Positions 33,286 to 42,807 are shown, counted from the first letter of the stretch. The stretch is 54,404 nt of DNA from Candidatus Oscillibacter excrementigallinarum (GCA_019118245.1 DWZJ01000006.1:1-54404); one strand, 5' to 3'. The notes: a model not told the origin generated them from the letters alone. Translations and numbers: made by a program.

Positions 33286-34416
33286 TCAGCAGAACAGGCT
33301 TTTTTCCGTGGCGGGGTCAAAGAGGTGGACCAGCTGGCTGGAGAAGGTGAAGTGCATCCGGGTCCCATAGGGGACATTTCCCCGGTACTGGGCGGGCAGG
33401 TCCGTGGTGGGGATGCGCATAACCACGTCCTGGGCCGCCTCACCGCTGCCCACCACCGCGTGGAGATACACCTCGCTGCCCATGAGCTCGGAGACCTCCA
33501 CCGTGGCGGAGATGGCATTCTCCTCCTGGGCCTGGAGCTGGATGTGCTCCGGCCGCACGCCCACGATGACCTCGCCGCCGCTTTGGCCGCCTGCGGCCAG
33601 ACGGGCCGCCTGCTCCGCCGTCACAGAGAGGGTCGCGCCCATGCACTGGATCTGATAGCCCTCCCCCGCCTTTTCCAGGCTGCCCCGGAAGAAGTTCATC
33701 TGAGGCGTGCCGATGAAGCCGGCCACGAACAGGTTGTTGGGGGTGTCGAACACCTCCTGGGGGGTGCCAATCTGCTGCACCACGCCGTCCTTCATGATGA
33801 CGATCCGGTCGCCCAGAGTCATGGCCTCGGTCTGGTCGTGGGTCACATAGATGAAGGTGGTGTCGATGCGCTGGCGGAGCTTGATCAGCTCGGCCCGCAT
33901 CTGGTTGCGCAGCTTGGCGTCCAGGTTGGAAAGGGGCTCGTCCATCAGAAGGACCTTGGGCTCCCGGACGATGGCCCGGCCGATGGCCACCCGCTGGCGC
34001 TGGCCGCCGGAGAGGGCCTTGGGCTTGCGGTCCAGGTACTGGACGATGTCCAGGATCTCCGCCGCCTGCTGGACCCGGCGGTTGATCTCCTGCTTGTCCA
34101 CCTTCCGCAGCTTCAGGGGGAAGGCCATGTTCTCCCGCACGGTCATGTGGGGATACAGGGCGTAGCTCTGGAACACCATGGCGATGTCCCGGTCCTTGGC
34201 CTCCACATCGTTGACCAGCTTGCCGTCGATATACAGCTCGCCTTTGGAGATGTCCTCCAGCCCAGCCACCATCCGCAGGGTGGTGGACTTGCCGCAGCCG
34301 GAGGGACCCACCAGCACGATGAACTCCTTGTCGGCGATCTCCAGGTTGAAGTCACTCACCGCGGTGACGTTGTTGTCGTAGATCTTATAGATGTTTTTCA
34401 GACTGACAGTTGCCAT
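33286..34416 (-). CDS. Carbohydrate ABC transporter ATPase (MsmK/UgpC/MalK family)
   Basis: ATPase of 376 residues. It has Walker [10 protein letters not shown] near residue 38, Q-loop [14 protein letters not shown], signature [14 protein letters not shown], Walker [13 protein letters not shown] and switch His [10 protein letters not shown], then a C-terminal TOBE/OB regulatory domain typical of the CUT1 group. It energises the permeases encoded at 35666 and 38011. It is last in the operon, 241 bases after the hydrolase gene, and I see no strong RBS directly before the ATG at 34416. Confidence 0.92.
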   Translation of the reverse strand: MATVSLKNIYKIYDNNVTAVSDFNLEIADKEFIVLVGPSGCGKSTTLRMVAGLEDISKGELYIDGKLVNDVEAKDRDIAMVFQSYALYPHMTVRENMAFPLKLRKVDKQEINRRVQQAAEILDIVQYLDRKPKALSGGQRQRVAIGRAIVREPKVLLMDEPLSNLDAKLRNQMRAELIKLRQRIDTTFIYVTHDQTEAMTLGDRIVIMKDGVVQQIGTPQEVFDTPNNLFVAGFIGTPQMNFFRGSLEKAGEGYQIQCMGATLSVTAEQAARLAAGGQSGGEVIVGVRPEHIQLQAQEENAISATVEVSELMGSEVYLHAVVGSGEAAQDVVMRIPTTDLPAQYRGNVPYGTRMHFTFSSQLVHLFDPATEKSLFC

Positions 34417-34657
34417 AGTGTTGGGCCGCGATCCCCTTGCCTCCGCGCAGGGACCTCCCCGTGCGGGAGCGAGACCCGCACAGGATTACGGCAGGTCTCC
34501 ACACTGCCGCACCGCCGGCCGGCGGCTTGTTCCTCCTTTGTTGGGCCCGGCAGACCGAAGGGCGTGGAGCGGTCTGGGGGCTGTCAGAATGGCGCGCTCC
34601 CGGGGGAGGCGCGTGTGAGGGCGTGGGCCCGGGTCCGCGGCGCGATCCGCGGCACGA
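34417..34657 (-). other. Intergenic gap inside the sugar ABC operon
   Basis: No gene seen. It contains short hairpins, including GTGCGGG...CCCGCAC near 34460-34480, but no clear promoter, so the ATPase gene may be read from the operon or from an unrecognised start. Confidence 0.5.
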
Positions 34658-35659
34658 TCATCCGGGCAGAGGGTCGTAGGTGATCTCCGGGGACAGCCCG
34701 CCTCCCAGGCGGATGGTCAGCGCCTGATGGGGCGGCGGTGCGCCGATCCCGTCGGGCACCTCCGGGCAGTCTGAGAAGTACAGCCTGGCTCCGGTGTCGG
34801 AGATCATCCGCAGCAGCTCAGGCGCCGCGCTGTTGTAGCGCCGGTCGCTGGAGGCGCAGCACACCACCGCCCGGGGGGCGATGATGCGTATTTGGCCGGG
34901 GGAGATGCCGTCCCGCTGGCCGTGGTGCCCCAGCTTGAAGAGGTCCGCCCGCAGGTCGGCCGGCGCAAGACCGCCGTAGCCCATGCGGTTGGTGTCTCCG
35001 GGAAGCAGGATCCGGATGCCCTGGTACTCCAGCCGCAGGATCAGGCTGAAGTTGTTCATGGCGGCGTCCAGATGGTCCAGCCGCCGCCAGAAGGCGGCCT
35101 CGTCCGTCTCCTGATACAGCGACAGGCACATGGTCTCCAGCTGGCGGGCACGGCTGGACGAGGGGCCCAGCACCCGGGCGGTGAGGCCCCGGCACAGCGG
35201 GAGCTCCGCTCCCGCCTCCGGCCTCAGCCGGGGACAGCCCCGCTCGTCCAGATGCTGGCAGAGCAGCCGGTAGTCGTTCAGGGCGTGGAGAAATTTGCGC
35301 CGGGAGGGGTTGAGCCCCTCCGGGATGTCCAGGGGCCGCATGGCCCGGAAAAAGCCCGGCGGCAGGGTCTGCCAGAACCGGCCGGGGAGCATCCGCTCCG
35401 CCACGGGCAGCAGGCCGCACAGGTGATCCTCATGGATGTGGGTGGCGGCCATCAGGTCGATGTGGTCCAGTCCCCGCCGGGCCAGATAGCGGTCCAGGGG
35501 GACGCGGCCGGAGGCGGCGTTTTGATACTCCTCTGGCTCGGCGCTGCCGCCGTCGATCACCATGACGAAGACGCCGCCGGGACAGGCCGGGTCCGGGCAC
35601 TCCAGCACCATGGCCTCTCCGTAGCCCACGTTGACGAAGGTCAGCTTCAGCTCTCCCAT
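34658..35659 (-). CDS. ComEC-type metallo-beta-lactamase-fold hydrolase
   Basis: The 333-residue protein opens with LKLTFVNVGYGEAMVLE, the strand and loop seen in the ComEC/Rec2-like MBL hydrolases. It carries the metal motif ATHIHEDH (His74, His76, Asp78, His79) and later FSLILRLEYQGIRILLPGDTN and FKLGHHGQRDG with further metal ligands. There is no signal peptide or membrane helix, so it is cytoplasmic. It starts six bases after the MalF-type permease gene and is cotranscribed with it. Such an enzyme is unexpected in a sugar importer operon; the substrate (lactone, phosphodiester or nucleotide) is unknown. Confidence 0.83.
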   Translation of the reverse strand: MGELKLTFVNVGYGEAMVLECPDPACPGGVFVMVIDGGSAEPEEYQNAASGRVPLDRYLARRGLDHIDLMAATHIHEDHLCGLLPVAERMLPGRFWQTLPPGFFRAMRPLDIPEGLNPSRRKFLHALNDYRLLCQHLDERGCPRLRPEAGAELPLCRGLTARVLGPSSSRARQLETMCLSLYQETDEAAFWRRLDHLDAAMNNFSLILRLEYQGIRILLPGDTNRMGYGGLAPADLRADLFKLGHHGQRDGISPGQIRIIAPRAVVCCASSDRRYNSAAPELLRMISDTGARLYFSDCPEVPDGIGAPPPHQALTIRLGGGLSPEITYDPLPG

Positions 35660-35665
35660 AGGCGC

Positions 35666-36562
35666 TCAACCCATGGCGCGCTTGATGTAGAAGCTGGACA
35701 GGATCAGGACCAAAATCGTCATGACGATGGCGCCGGCGCTGCCGAAGCCGAAGTCCAGAGGCTTGATGCCGTAATTGTACAGGAACTGGGTGATGGTCGT
35801 GGTGGTGCCCGCCGGGCCGCCGCCGGTGAGGACGTTCACCTTCTCGAACAGGCGGAAGGTGTCAATGGTCCGCAGCAGGGCGCACAGGGCCAGGCTGCCC
35901 TTAATGTTGGGCAGGGTGATGTACCAGAACTGCTGGAGGGCGCCGGCGCCGTCAATGCGGGCGGCCTCGTACTGGCTCTCCGACACGGATTGCAGAGAGG
36001 CGTACAGCAGCAGGAACACAAAGGGCACATTCTGCCACACGTCGATCACCAGAATGGTGCCGAAGGCCGTCTTGGTGTCCATGAACCAGTTGAACACCGG
36101 CAGGCCCAAAGTCTCCAGGACCTGATTGACGATGCCGTAGTTGGCGGAGAGCATCATCCGCCAGCTGAGGGCCACGGTGACGGCGGGCAGCAGATAGGGC
36201 AGGAGCAGCAGCGTGCGCATGATCTTCTGCCCCCGCTTGAGGGAGTTGACGAACACCGCCACCAGAAGGCCGAAGCCCATCTCCAGCACCACAGCCAGAA
36301 GGGTAAACACGATGGTGTTCACCACCGCCTGCTGGAAGTATCCGTTCTGGAACAGGGAGGTGTAGTTGTCAAACAGGATGAAGGAGGCGTTCTCCGTGCC
36401 CTTCAGATAGTTGTAGTCGGTAAAGCTGTAGATGAATGTAAAGACCAGGGGGTAGGCCGTCATGACCACCAGGACGATCATGGTGGGGGTGAGCATCCCC
36501 AGGCCGAAGCGGTTGGTGGCCGCCTGGGCGCTATTCAGTTTTCGAATCTCGTTTCTCTTCAT
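35666..36562 (-). CDS. Carbohydrate ABC transporter permease (MalF/UgpA type)
   Basis: Inner-membrane permease of 298 residues with six helices and the coupling motif EAARIDGAGALQQFWYITLP. The N-terminus (LTPTMIVLVVMTAYPLVFTFIYSF) is typical of CUT1 importers. It follows the solute-binding-protein gene by about 120 bases and pairs with the MalG-type subunit at 38011. Substrate unknown. Confidence 0.92.
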   Translation of the reverse strand: MKRNEIRKLNSAQAATNRFGLGMLTPTMIVLVVMTAYPLVFTFIYSFTDYNYLKGTENASFILFDNYTSLFQNGYFQQAVVNTIVFTLLAVVLEMGFGLLVAVFVNSLKRGQKIMRTLLLLPYLLPAVTVALSWRMMLSANYGIVNQVLETLGLPVFNWFMDTKTAFGTILVIDVWQNVPFVFLLLYASLQSVSESQYEAARIDGAGALQQFWYITLPNIKGSLALCALLRTIDTFRLFEKVNVLTGGGPAGTTTTITQFLYNYGIKPLDFGFGSAGAIVMTILVLILSSFYIKRAMG

Positions 36563-36681
36563 ACAAGGACCTCACAAGCTGGAGAGGTTTGGACCCGGGA
36601 GACCGGGATCCCTGGAAGGGCGGCCGGGACGCCTGGCGGCGCCCCGGCCGGGTGATGTGGCGTTGGTTCGGCGGACTTCGA

Positions 36682-37947
36682 TCAGCCGGCCATCAGCTGT
36701 TCCAGCTGCTCCTGGGCGTAGGACAGGGCTTCGTCCATGGTCTTGGTGCCCTGGATGATGTTGTCCATCTCGGTGCCCAGGATGTTGGTGAACTGGGTCC
36801 ACTCCTCGATCACAGGGCGGTACACGCCGGTCTGCAGCGCGCCGCAGACGGTCTCCAGGTGGGGATAGGTCTCCAGCACGGTGGGGTCGGTCAGGCAGCT
36901 GAACCGGCAGGGCACGCCGTTCTCCTCAATGGAGGCCAGCTGCACCTCGGGGCTCATGACGTACTCCAGCAGCTCCAGAGCCAGGTCCTTGTGGGGAGCG
37001 TTGTCGGGGATGCCGATGCACCACACGCCCTGCAGGGCCACGGCGCCCATATCCTGGCCGTCGTCGGTCAGCTTGGTGGGGATGGTGATGTAGTCGGCGG
37101 GGCCGTCGGCGGTGGGGGTGTACCAGCCGGGCCAGATCTGGGCCATGGCGGTCTCACCGGAGGTCACAGAGGCCACGATGTCGTCCTTGTCCAGGGTGCC
37201 GCCCACGTTGTACAGGGCCAGGTAGTCCTCCATGGCGGCGCGGAACTCGGGGGTGTCCACAGTGGGGTTGTTGTTCTCATCCACAACCCAGCCGCCGTGA
37301 ACCACCAGGTGGGGCAGGAAGTCGGAGAGGATGTTGTCGGCGCTGCCGCCGCGGATCAGGAAGCCGTTCTTGCTGGAGTCAGCGGCACGGGTCTTCTGGG
37401 CGATGTCCTGGATGTCCTGGAAGGAGTCGATGTCCTCAGGGGCATAGCCGGCGTCGGCGAGCAGCTGCTTGTTGTACATCATCACCGTCACGTTGCCGTA
37501 GTAGGGCGCCAGGTAGATGTTGTCGTCCACCATGCAGATGGAGGTGGTGGCGGGGATGATGTCGTCGTCGAAGCTGTAGCCCATCTCGCTGAGGTTGGCC
37601 AGCACGCCGTTGGCCGTGAACTCGGCCATCCAGGAGCCGTCCACCATGCACAGATCATAGGTGCCGGTCTCGTTGACGGCGTCCAGGGCGATGCCGGTGT
37701 GCAGATCATCGAAGGACAGGAGCTGCACCTCGATGTCCACGTTGTGCTCCTCCTCGAAGGCGGGCAGCATGGCCTGCAGGGACTCGCCATAGGCGCCGCC
37801 GCGCAGGATCAGGGTCATCTTGGTGGGCTCGCCGGAGCTGGAATCTCCGCTGCTGCCGGAGTCGGTGGCCGTGGTATCGCTGCCGCCGCAGGCCGCCAGA
37901 GACAGGGTCATGGCCAGCGCCAGAACCAGGGTCAGTAGCTTTTTCAT
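36682..37947 (-). CDS. Carbohydrate ABC transporter solute-binding lipoprotein
   Basis: A 421-residue binding protein of SBP family 1. The signal peptide ends in lipobox SLAAC (Cys about residue 20), followed by a Ser/Gly/Asp linker and a body with LAPYYGNVTVMMYNKQLLADAGY and AMAQIWPGWY segments, the latter typical of sugar-binding clefts with stacking aromatics. AGGAGGAAATGAA gives an excellent RBS. It lies between the two permease genes, an unusual order (MalG-type, SBP, MalF-type). Ligand not predictable. Confidence 0.93.
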   Translation of the reverse strand: MKKLLTLVLALAMTLSLAACGGSDTTATDSGSSGDSSSGEPTKMTLILRGGAYGESLQAMLPAFEEEHNVDIEVQLLSFDDLHTGIALDAVNETGTYDLCMVDGSWMAEFTANGVLANLSEMGYSFDDDIIPATTSICMVDDNIYLAPYYGNVTVMMYNKQLLADAGYAPEDIDSFQDIQDIAQKTRAADSSKNGFLIRGGSADNILSDFLPHLVVHGGWVVDENNNPTVDTPEFRAAMEDYLALYNVGGTLDKDDIVASVTSGETAMAQIWPGWYTPTADGPADYITIPTKLTDDGQDMGAVALQGVWCIGIPDNAPHKDLALELLEYVMSPEVQLASIEENGVPCRFSCLTDPTVLETYPHLETVCGALQTGVYRPVIEEWTQFTNILGTEMDNIIQGTKTMDEALSYAQEQLEQLMAG

Positions 37948-38010
37948 TTCATTTCCTCCTACTTTTTCCGTTTGTGAGTGGGTTCAGGAATGGGACTGCG
38001 TATATTTTTG

Positions 38011-38850
38011 TTACTCTTTGACAGCGCCGCTTGACAATCCGGAGATCAAGTAGTTCTGCGCAAAGATCACAAACAGGGTGATGGGGATGACGGACACCAC
38101 GCCGCCGGCGGCCACCAGGCCGAAGTTGGTCAGGTTGTCCTCCGTATTCAGGACCGACAGGGCCAGGGGCACCGTGTAGTTGCTGGGACTGCGGGTGAAG
38201 ATGACGGTGTAGGTGTACTCGTTCCAGGCGTACATAAAGGACAGCATGGCCACCGCCGCGATGCCCGGCGCCACCAGGGGCAGGACGATCCGGACAAAGA
38301 GCTGCCACTCTGTGGCGCCGTCCACCCGGGCGCTCTCCTCAATCTCCTCCGGCAGGTCCTGGAAGAAGCTGATGAGGAACCAGATGATCAGCGGCACATT
38401 GATCAGCACGCAGGCCAGCGTCACGGGGAGCTTGGTATTCAGCAGGCCCAGCCGGCTGAACATGGTGTACAGCGGGATGGTGAAGGCCACCGGCGGCAGC
38501 ACCCGGACCAGCAGGACCCAGTAGGTCAGGGGCTTTTTCAGCCGGAAGCGGAACCGCCGCCGGGCGATGACGTACGCGGCGCAGACGCCCACGATTAGCG
38601 ACAGCACCAGGGAACTCAGGGTGGTCTGGAGGCTGTTGATGGTGGCCTGCCCGAAGCCCTCGTTGACAAACAGGTTCACGAAGTGCTCGATGGTGAGGGA
38701 CTGGGGGATCAGGGCGATCTGCCCCTGCATCTCCGCCGTGGGCCGGATGGCCATGGCCACCAGCCAATAGATGGGGAACAGGGAGATCACCAGCAGCACC
38801 GCACAGCCGACGGCCTTTCCCAAGGTCCCGATTTTTCGTTTCGCTCTCAT
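38011..38850 (-). CDS. Carbohydrate ABC transporter permease (MalG/UgpE type)
   Basis: Inner-membrane permease of 279 residues with six helices. The coupling motif is EESARVDGATEWQLFVRIVLP, and the FPIYWLVAMAIRPTAEM segment is characteristic of the MalG branch. GAGGAGAGG precedes the ATG. It lies 68 bases after lacI on the same strand without an intervening terminator, so the operon probably begins with the regulator. Confidence 0.92.
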   Translation of the reverse strand: MRAKRKIGTLGKAVGCAVLLVISLFPIYWLVAMAIRPTAEMQGQIALIPQSLTIEHFVNLFVNEGFGQATINSLQTTLSSLVLSLIVGVCAAYVIARRRFRFRLKKPLTYWVLLVRVLPPVAFTIPLYTMFSRLGLLNTKLPVTLACVLINVPLIIWFLISFFQDLPEEIEESARVDGATEWQLFVRIVLPLVAPGIAAVAMLSFMYAWNEYTYTVIFTRSPSNYTVPLALSVLNTEDNLTNFGLVAAGGVVSVIPITLFVIFAQNYLISGLSSGAVKE

Positions 38851-38918
38851 ATCCTCTCCTCCTCAAAATTGCACAGGGCAAAATTCCGTGTGCTGTTGGA
38901 TGCTTTTCTCTTGAAAGG

Positions 38919-39908
38919 TCAGCTGGAGCCCCGCACCCGCAGCTCCGCCGGCACCACGGTCACAGGCGGGACGTCCTGGTCGCCGGCCAGCAGGGCTTGG
39001 AGACGGGCCACGCTCAGCTCCCCCATCCGGTGGCAGTCGATGTGGACGGAGGTGAGCTCCGGCTCCAGCATCCCGCAGGCGGAGCTGTCGTCCAGTCCCG
39101 TCACCGCCAGGTCGTCGGGGATCCGCAGGCCCATGCGCCGGGCGGCCTTCATGGCGCCGGCGGCCAGCACGTCGTTGGCGGCGAAGATGGCTGTGGGCCG
39201 GTCCGGATGGGACAGCAGCTCCTGGCAGGCCGCAGCGGCGCTCTCCACCGTGGGGTCGCACAGCTTGATGTGCCGGGCGTCCGCCGCCAGGCCGTGGGCC
39301 TGAGTGATCTCCAGAAAGGCCCGGTACCGCTCCCCCAGAATATAGGGGGAGAAGCGGCCCGCCAGCATGGCGATGTTCTGGTGGCCCCGGCTGATGAGAT
39401 GCTCCAGGGCCAGCCGGACGCCGCCGTATTCATCTGAGACGACGCAGGGGATGTCCAGACCGGAGATCCGGTTGTTCACCAGCACCACCGCCAGATTGCG
39501 GCTCTGCAGCTCGGAGATCATGTCCGGCCGGGCATTCCCCCCCAGGATGACCCCCTCCACCTGCTTGTTCTTGGAGGTGTTGGCGGCCATGTCCCAGTCT
39601 GCGGCGGTGGAGATCACCAGCTCGTAGTCGGTCCGGTTGGTCTCCCCCATGATGCCGTTGCAGATGCCGGCGTAGAACTCGTCCAGGATGGAGGCCCCCT
39701 CTTTACAGATGAGGAAGGCGATCTTGTCCGTCCGCTGGCGGGCCATGGCCTGGGCGATGGCGTTGGGGGAGTAGTGGAGGACCTCGGCGGCCTCAAAGAC
39801 CTTCCGCCGGGTGCTCTCCCGCACACGGTCGGGATTGGAGAAGGCCCGGGACACTGTGGCGATGGAAACACCGGACAGCCGGGATACGTCATAGATCGTT
39901 GAATTCAT
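38919..39908 (-). CDS. LacI-family transcriptional regulator
   Basis: The 329-residue protein begins STIYDVSRLSGVSIATVSRAF, the LacI helix-turn-helix, with a hinge helix (SPNAIAQAMARQ) and a periplasmic-binding-type sensor domain. The ATG at 39908 is chosen because homology begins there and AGAGGG precedes it; the frame to 39980 crosses an operator. Two identical operators flank its promoter, indicating autoregulation and control of the downstream ABC importer. The inducer should be the imported sugar or its product. Confidence 0.93.
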   Translation of the reverse strand: MNSTIYDVSRLSGVSIATVSRAFSNPDRVRESTRRKVFEAAEVLHYSPNAIAQAMARQRTDKIAFLICKEGASILDEFYAGICNGIMGETNRTDYELVISTAADWDMAANTSKNKQVEGVILGGNARPDMISELQSRNLAVVLVNNRISGLDIPCVVSDEYGGVRLALEHLISRGHQNIAMLAGRFSPYILGERYRAFLEITQAHGLAADARHIKLCDPTVESAAAACQELLSHPDRPTAIFAANDVLAAGAMKAARRMGLRIPDDLAVTGLDDSSACGMLEPELTSVHIDCHRMGELSVARLQALLAGDQDVPPVTVVPAELRVRGSS

Positions 39909-39922
39909 AGGCCCTCTTTTCG

Positions 39923-39936
39923 TGTAAGCGCTTTCT
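39923..39936. promoter_or_regulatory. LacI-type operator, proximal copy
   Basis: TGTAAGCGCTTTCT, centred on the AAGCGCTT palindrome, lies between the promoter and the lacI start. It matches the LacI/CcpA site consensus, so CcpA could also bind. An exact inverted copy lies at 40107-40120, 184 bp away centre to centre. Confidence 0.8.
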
Positions 39937-40002
39937 TTCTCCTTGCAAAAATCAATGGGAAAGAAACCGGGGAATCGCACCTGTCTTTTCCTTTACAATT
40001 CA

Positions 40003-40031
40003 AAATTAGCATATATTCTCAAAAAAATCAA
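40003..40031 (-). promoter_or_regulatory. Promoter of lacI and the sugar ABC operon
   Basis: On the minus strand TTGATT (40026-40031), 17 bases, TAATTT (40003-40008) in an AT-rich stretch between the two operators. Confidence 0.6.
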
Positions 40032-40106
40032 GAAAAATCAGATATTTCATGTACATTTTACATAGACGACGAAAAGCCTTAACATTTCTTGTGGGATTCT
40101 TCAAAG

Positions 40107-40120
40107 AGAAAGCGCTTACA
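40107..40120. promoter_or_regulatory. LacI-type operator, distal copy
   Basis: AGAAAGCGCTTACA, exact reverse complement of the proximal site, located upstream of the promoter. Paired sites permit repression by DNA looping. Confidence 0.78.
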
Positions 40121-40271
40121 TATTGCCGGAATTGAAAACCAAGGCAGGCGGTACATGGGCGTCCCATGCGGAAAGCAGGCGTCCGGCCCCGGAAGGACAG
40201 CGCTTCAGAGGGAATGCAGCCGCCGGTGTTCCCGGGAGAGCCGCACGCCGGCCCCGCCTGACCGGGGAACA

Positions 40272-40307
40272 GAATGCCCCTGGTCCCGGTGGGGACCAGG
40301 GGCATTT
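40272..40307. terminator. brnQ terminator
   Basis: AATGCCCCTGGTCCC and its complement around a short loop, 33 bases past the brnQ stop. TTTT follows on the plus side; on the minus strand the tail is TTCTGTTCC. The adjacent stretch 40125-40270 shows no gene. Confidence 0.75.
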
Positions 40308-40339
40308 TCCGGCAGAGTCCGGCGGGACCGCCGACGGCG

Positions 40340-41620
40340 TTACGGACGATTGGAGGTCTGACCGGGGAGGAGGGCGCCGATCACGCCGCAGACCGCGGCG
40401 GGCACCACCCAGCCGAAGCCCAGGGAGGACAGGGGCAGCAGGTCCAGGAAGGCCAGCTCCGCGCCGGTGTAGGTGCGGAGCACCTCCAGCAGGCTTACCG
40501 CAAGGGCGCCCAGGGCTGCCAGGCGGAACACCCAGTCTTTCCGGATGCGCTGGCCGGTGAGGGCCAGGACGATCAGCACCAGCGTGGGGGGATAGACCAC
40601 GCTGAGGATGGGGGAGGCAATGGCGATGATCTCGTTGAGGCCGAAGTTGGACACCACGGCGCTGAACACGCAAATGATGCACACCAGCAGCCGGTAGGAG
40701 ACGCGGCCGCCGGAGAGGCCGGCGAAATAGTCGGCGCAGGCGCTGACCAGGCCCACGGCGGTGGTGACGCAGGCCAGGGCCACCACCACGGCGAAGAGAA
40801 TGATCCCGGCACTGCCCAGCAGGTTCCGGACAATGGATACCACCAGATAGGTACGGTCCACCGTGATGTCGAAAAAGCGGGCGGTGGTGGCGCCCAGATA
40901 GGTCAGGCCCAGGTAGACCACCAGCAGGCCCACGCCGGCCACCAGACTGGCACCGGAGACGACCCGTATCTGAGCCCCGGATTCCGCATGTCCTTTTTCC
41001 CGGGCACTTTTCAGGATGATGTAGCCGAACACGATGGCGGCCAGCACATCCATCGTCTGGTAGCCTGCCTCGATGCCGGTGGCGGCTACGTTCTCCACCA
41101 GCGGCTGCTCCCCCACCGGGCCGATGGGATGAACCACGCCGATCACGATCAGCACCAGCAGGCCGATCAGCAGGGCGGGAGTCAGGATCTTGCCCACGAT
41201 GTCCACTACCGCTGTCTCCCGCACACACAGCAGCAGGATCAGCAGGAAGAACAGCACGGAGAAGAGCACCGGGCTGAAACCGGACACCAGCGGGGCCAGG
41301 GAGGTCTCATAGGTGGTGGCGGCGGTGCGGGGGATGGCCAGCATGGGGCCGATGCACAGCACGATGGCGCACATCAGCATCGTGGATGGGACCTTGCCGA
41401 TCCGGGCGGTGATGCCGTCCGGACTGCCCTGGCGGAGGATGGCGAACATGGCCAGCATGGCCAGGCCGATATCCGCCAGGAAATAGCTGAGAAAGCCTAG
41501 CAGCCACTCCGGGCCGGATTCCAGGCCCAGGTAGGGGGGGAAGATCACATTTCCGGCGCCAAAGAACATGGAGAACAGCGCAAAGCCAATGACCAGGCTG
41601 TCCTGTAGATGCTTTTTCAT
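40340..41620 (-). CDS. brnQ: Branched-chain amino acid:cation symporter (BrnQ)
   Basis: LIVCS-family membrane transporter of 426 residues with about 12 helices, importing Leu, Ile and Val with Na+ or H+. The N-terminal FALFSMFFGAGNVIFPPYLG motif is diagnostic of the family. The ATG at 41620 has AAGGAGG five bases upstream; the frame to 41686 is not coding. Its leader holds a GC-rich hairpin (41669-41690), and a strong promoter lies at 41728-41756. An azlCD exporter pair occurs 7 kb away. Confidence 0.94.
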   Translation of the reverse strand: MKKHLQDSLVIGFALFSMFFGAGNVIFPPYLGLESGPEWLLGFLSYFLADIGLAMLAMFAILRQGSPDGITARIGKVPSTMLMCAIVLCIGPMLAIPRTAATTYETSLAPLVSGFSPVLFSVLFFLLILLLCVRETAVVDIVGKILTPALLIGLLVLIVIGVVHPIGPVGEQPLVENVAATGIEAGYQTMDVLAAIVFGYIILKSAREKGHAESGAQIRVVSGASLVAGVGLLVVYLGLTYLGATTARFFDITVDRTYLVVSIVRNLLGSAGIILFAVVVALACVTTAVGLVSACADYFAGLSGGRVSYRLLVCIICVFSAVVSNFGLNEIIAIASPILSVVYPPTLVLIVLALTGQRIRKDWVFRLAALGALAVSLLEVLRTYTGAELAFLDLLPLSSLGFGWVVPAAVCGVIGALLPGQTSNRP

Positions 41621-41727
41621 AAAGACCTCCTTGCGTTGCGGGCGGGGCGTGTCCGCCATGTAAGGGCAAAGGGGCCGCGCGGGCAACGCGCGGCCGGTGC
41701 GTTTTTTCGGGGGATTTGTTCAAAACG

Positions 41728-41756
41728 ATTATATTGGAATTTCCGCGAAAAGTCAA
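41728..41756 (-). promoter_or_regulatory. brnQ promoter
   Basis: On the minus strand TTGACT (41751-41756), exactly 17 bases, perfect TATAAT (41728-41733). Confidence 0.87.
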
Positions 41757-41893
41757 TGTTATACACGCTGCACGAAGAAGCGGGATGAGCTGTCAAAATG
41801 TCCGCCCAATGGGAACTTTTTTCAAAGAGAAGCCGTCTAAGCTGGCAAACGACGGCAGCACGCCGTAAAATCCATCGAATCAGGAGAGAGACA

Positions 41894-42751
41894 ATGAAAA
41901 AGAGAGGACTTGCACTTTTGATGGCCCTGGCCCTGACGCTGTCCCTGGCCGCCTGCGGCGGCACGGAGGAGACCCCGGACGACACGGCGGACACGGCGGA
42001 GGAGACGATCCCCTCCGGCGGGGAGGCGGATCTTGCGGAAGAGGAGACCCCGGAGGAGGAGACCCCGGAAGAGGACGGCACGACGGAGGCCATCGATGAG
42101 ATCGAGAAAGAGGAGACGGACGAGCCGGAAATGGGCTCCGGCACGGCGGACCCGGCCCAGAAGCCCCAGACGGGCACGGCCCCCGCGGATCCCAACAAAA
42201 CGTCCGATGCCAAGCCGGTGCAGGAGCCGCCGTCCGCGCCCCAGGAGCCTGCCAGCGGCAGCGGCACGGACGCCCAGCCGCCCGCAGAGGAGACGGCCGG
42301 CGGCACGGAGCCTGAGACGCCGGCGGAGGGGACGGACACCTCCGCGGTGGACCTGGCGGCCTTCGCCGCTTCTGTCACCAGCGACCAGGAGACCTGGCCC
42401 GGCATGATGGCCATGGAAGGGGAGTCTCTGGACATGTTCTATGCCGGCCTGTCCGGCATCGCCACTCGTCAGTGCCTGGTGCAGATGGCCATGATCTCCG
42501 CCTCCGGCGATGAGATCGCCCTGGTGGAAGTGGAGAACAGCGCGGACGTCCAGGCGGTGAAGGACATCTTCCAGGCCCGGATCGACTATCAGGTGGGAGA
42601 CGGCACCGCCCCCGGCGGCGCCTGGTACCCCGCCCCCACGGAGATGTGGCGGAGCGAGTCCCGCATCGTCTCCAACGGCAACTTTGTGATGCTGGTGGCC
42701 CACACCGGCGCGGACGCCGTGGTGGAGCAGTTCAACGCCCTGTTCGCGTGA
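41894..42751 (+). CDS. DUF4358-type lipoprotein
   Basis: The 285-residue protein has a signal peptide with lipobox SLAAC (Cys about residue 21). A strikingly acidic, Pro/Thr/Glu-rich low-complexity linker follows (about 25-150), and then a folded C-terminal domain with PGMMAMEGESLDMFYAGL and VEVENSADVQAVKDIFQARI segments that I recognise as DUF4358-like. It would sit on the outer face of the membrane; function unknown. AGGAGAGAG precedes the ATG. A weak promoter (TGGCAA-17-TAAAAT) lies at 41843-41871. Confidence 0.82.
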   Translation: MKKRGLALLMALALTLSLAACGGTEETPDDTADTAEETIPSGGEADLAEEETPEEETPEEDGTTEAIDEIEKEETDEPEMGSGTADPAQKPQTGTAPADPNKTSDAKPVQEPPSAPQEPASGSGTDAQPPAEETAGGTEPETPAEGTDTSAVDLAAFAASVTSDQETWPGMMAMEGESLDMFYAGLSGIATRQCLVQMAMISASGDEIALVEVENSADVQAVKDIFQARIDYQVGDGTAPGGAWYPAPTEMWRSESRIVSNGNFVMLVAHTGADAVVEQFNALFA

Positions 42752-42768
42752 GCGGGCAGCCTGGCGGC

Positions 42769-42807
42769 AAAAAAGAAGCAGGACCAGTCGGTCCTGCTTC
42801 TTTTTTC
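42769..42807. terminator. Bidirectional terminator, DUF4358 / DUF362 genes
   Basis: AAAAAAGAAGCAGGACC pairs perfectly with 42790-42806 around AGTC, giving A and T runs on both sides for the two convergent genes. Confidence 0.93.

Noticed and set aside
41669-41716. Terminator on the plus strand before brnQ
   Set aside because: GC hairpin followed by TTTTTT reads as a plus-strand terminator, but no plus-strand gene lies upstream; on the minus strand it is only a leader hairpin of brnQ.
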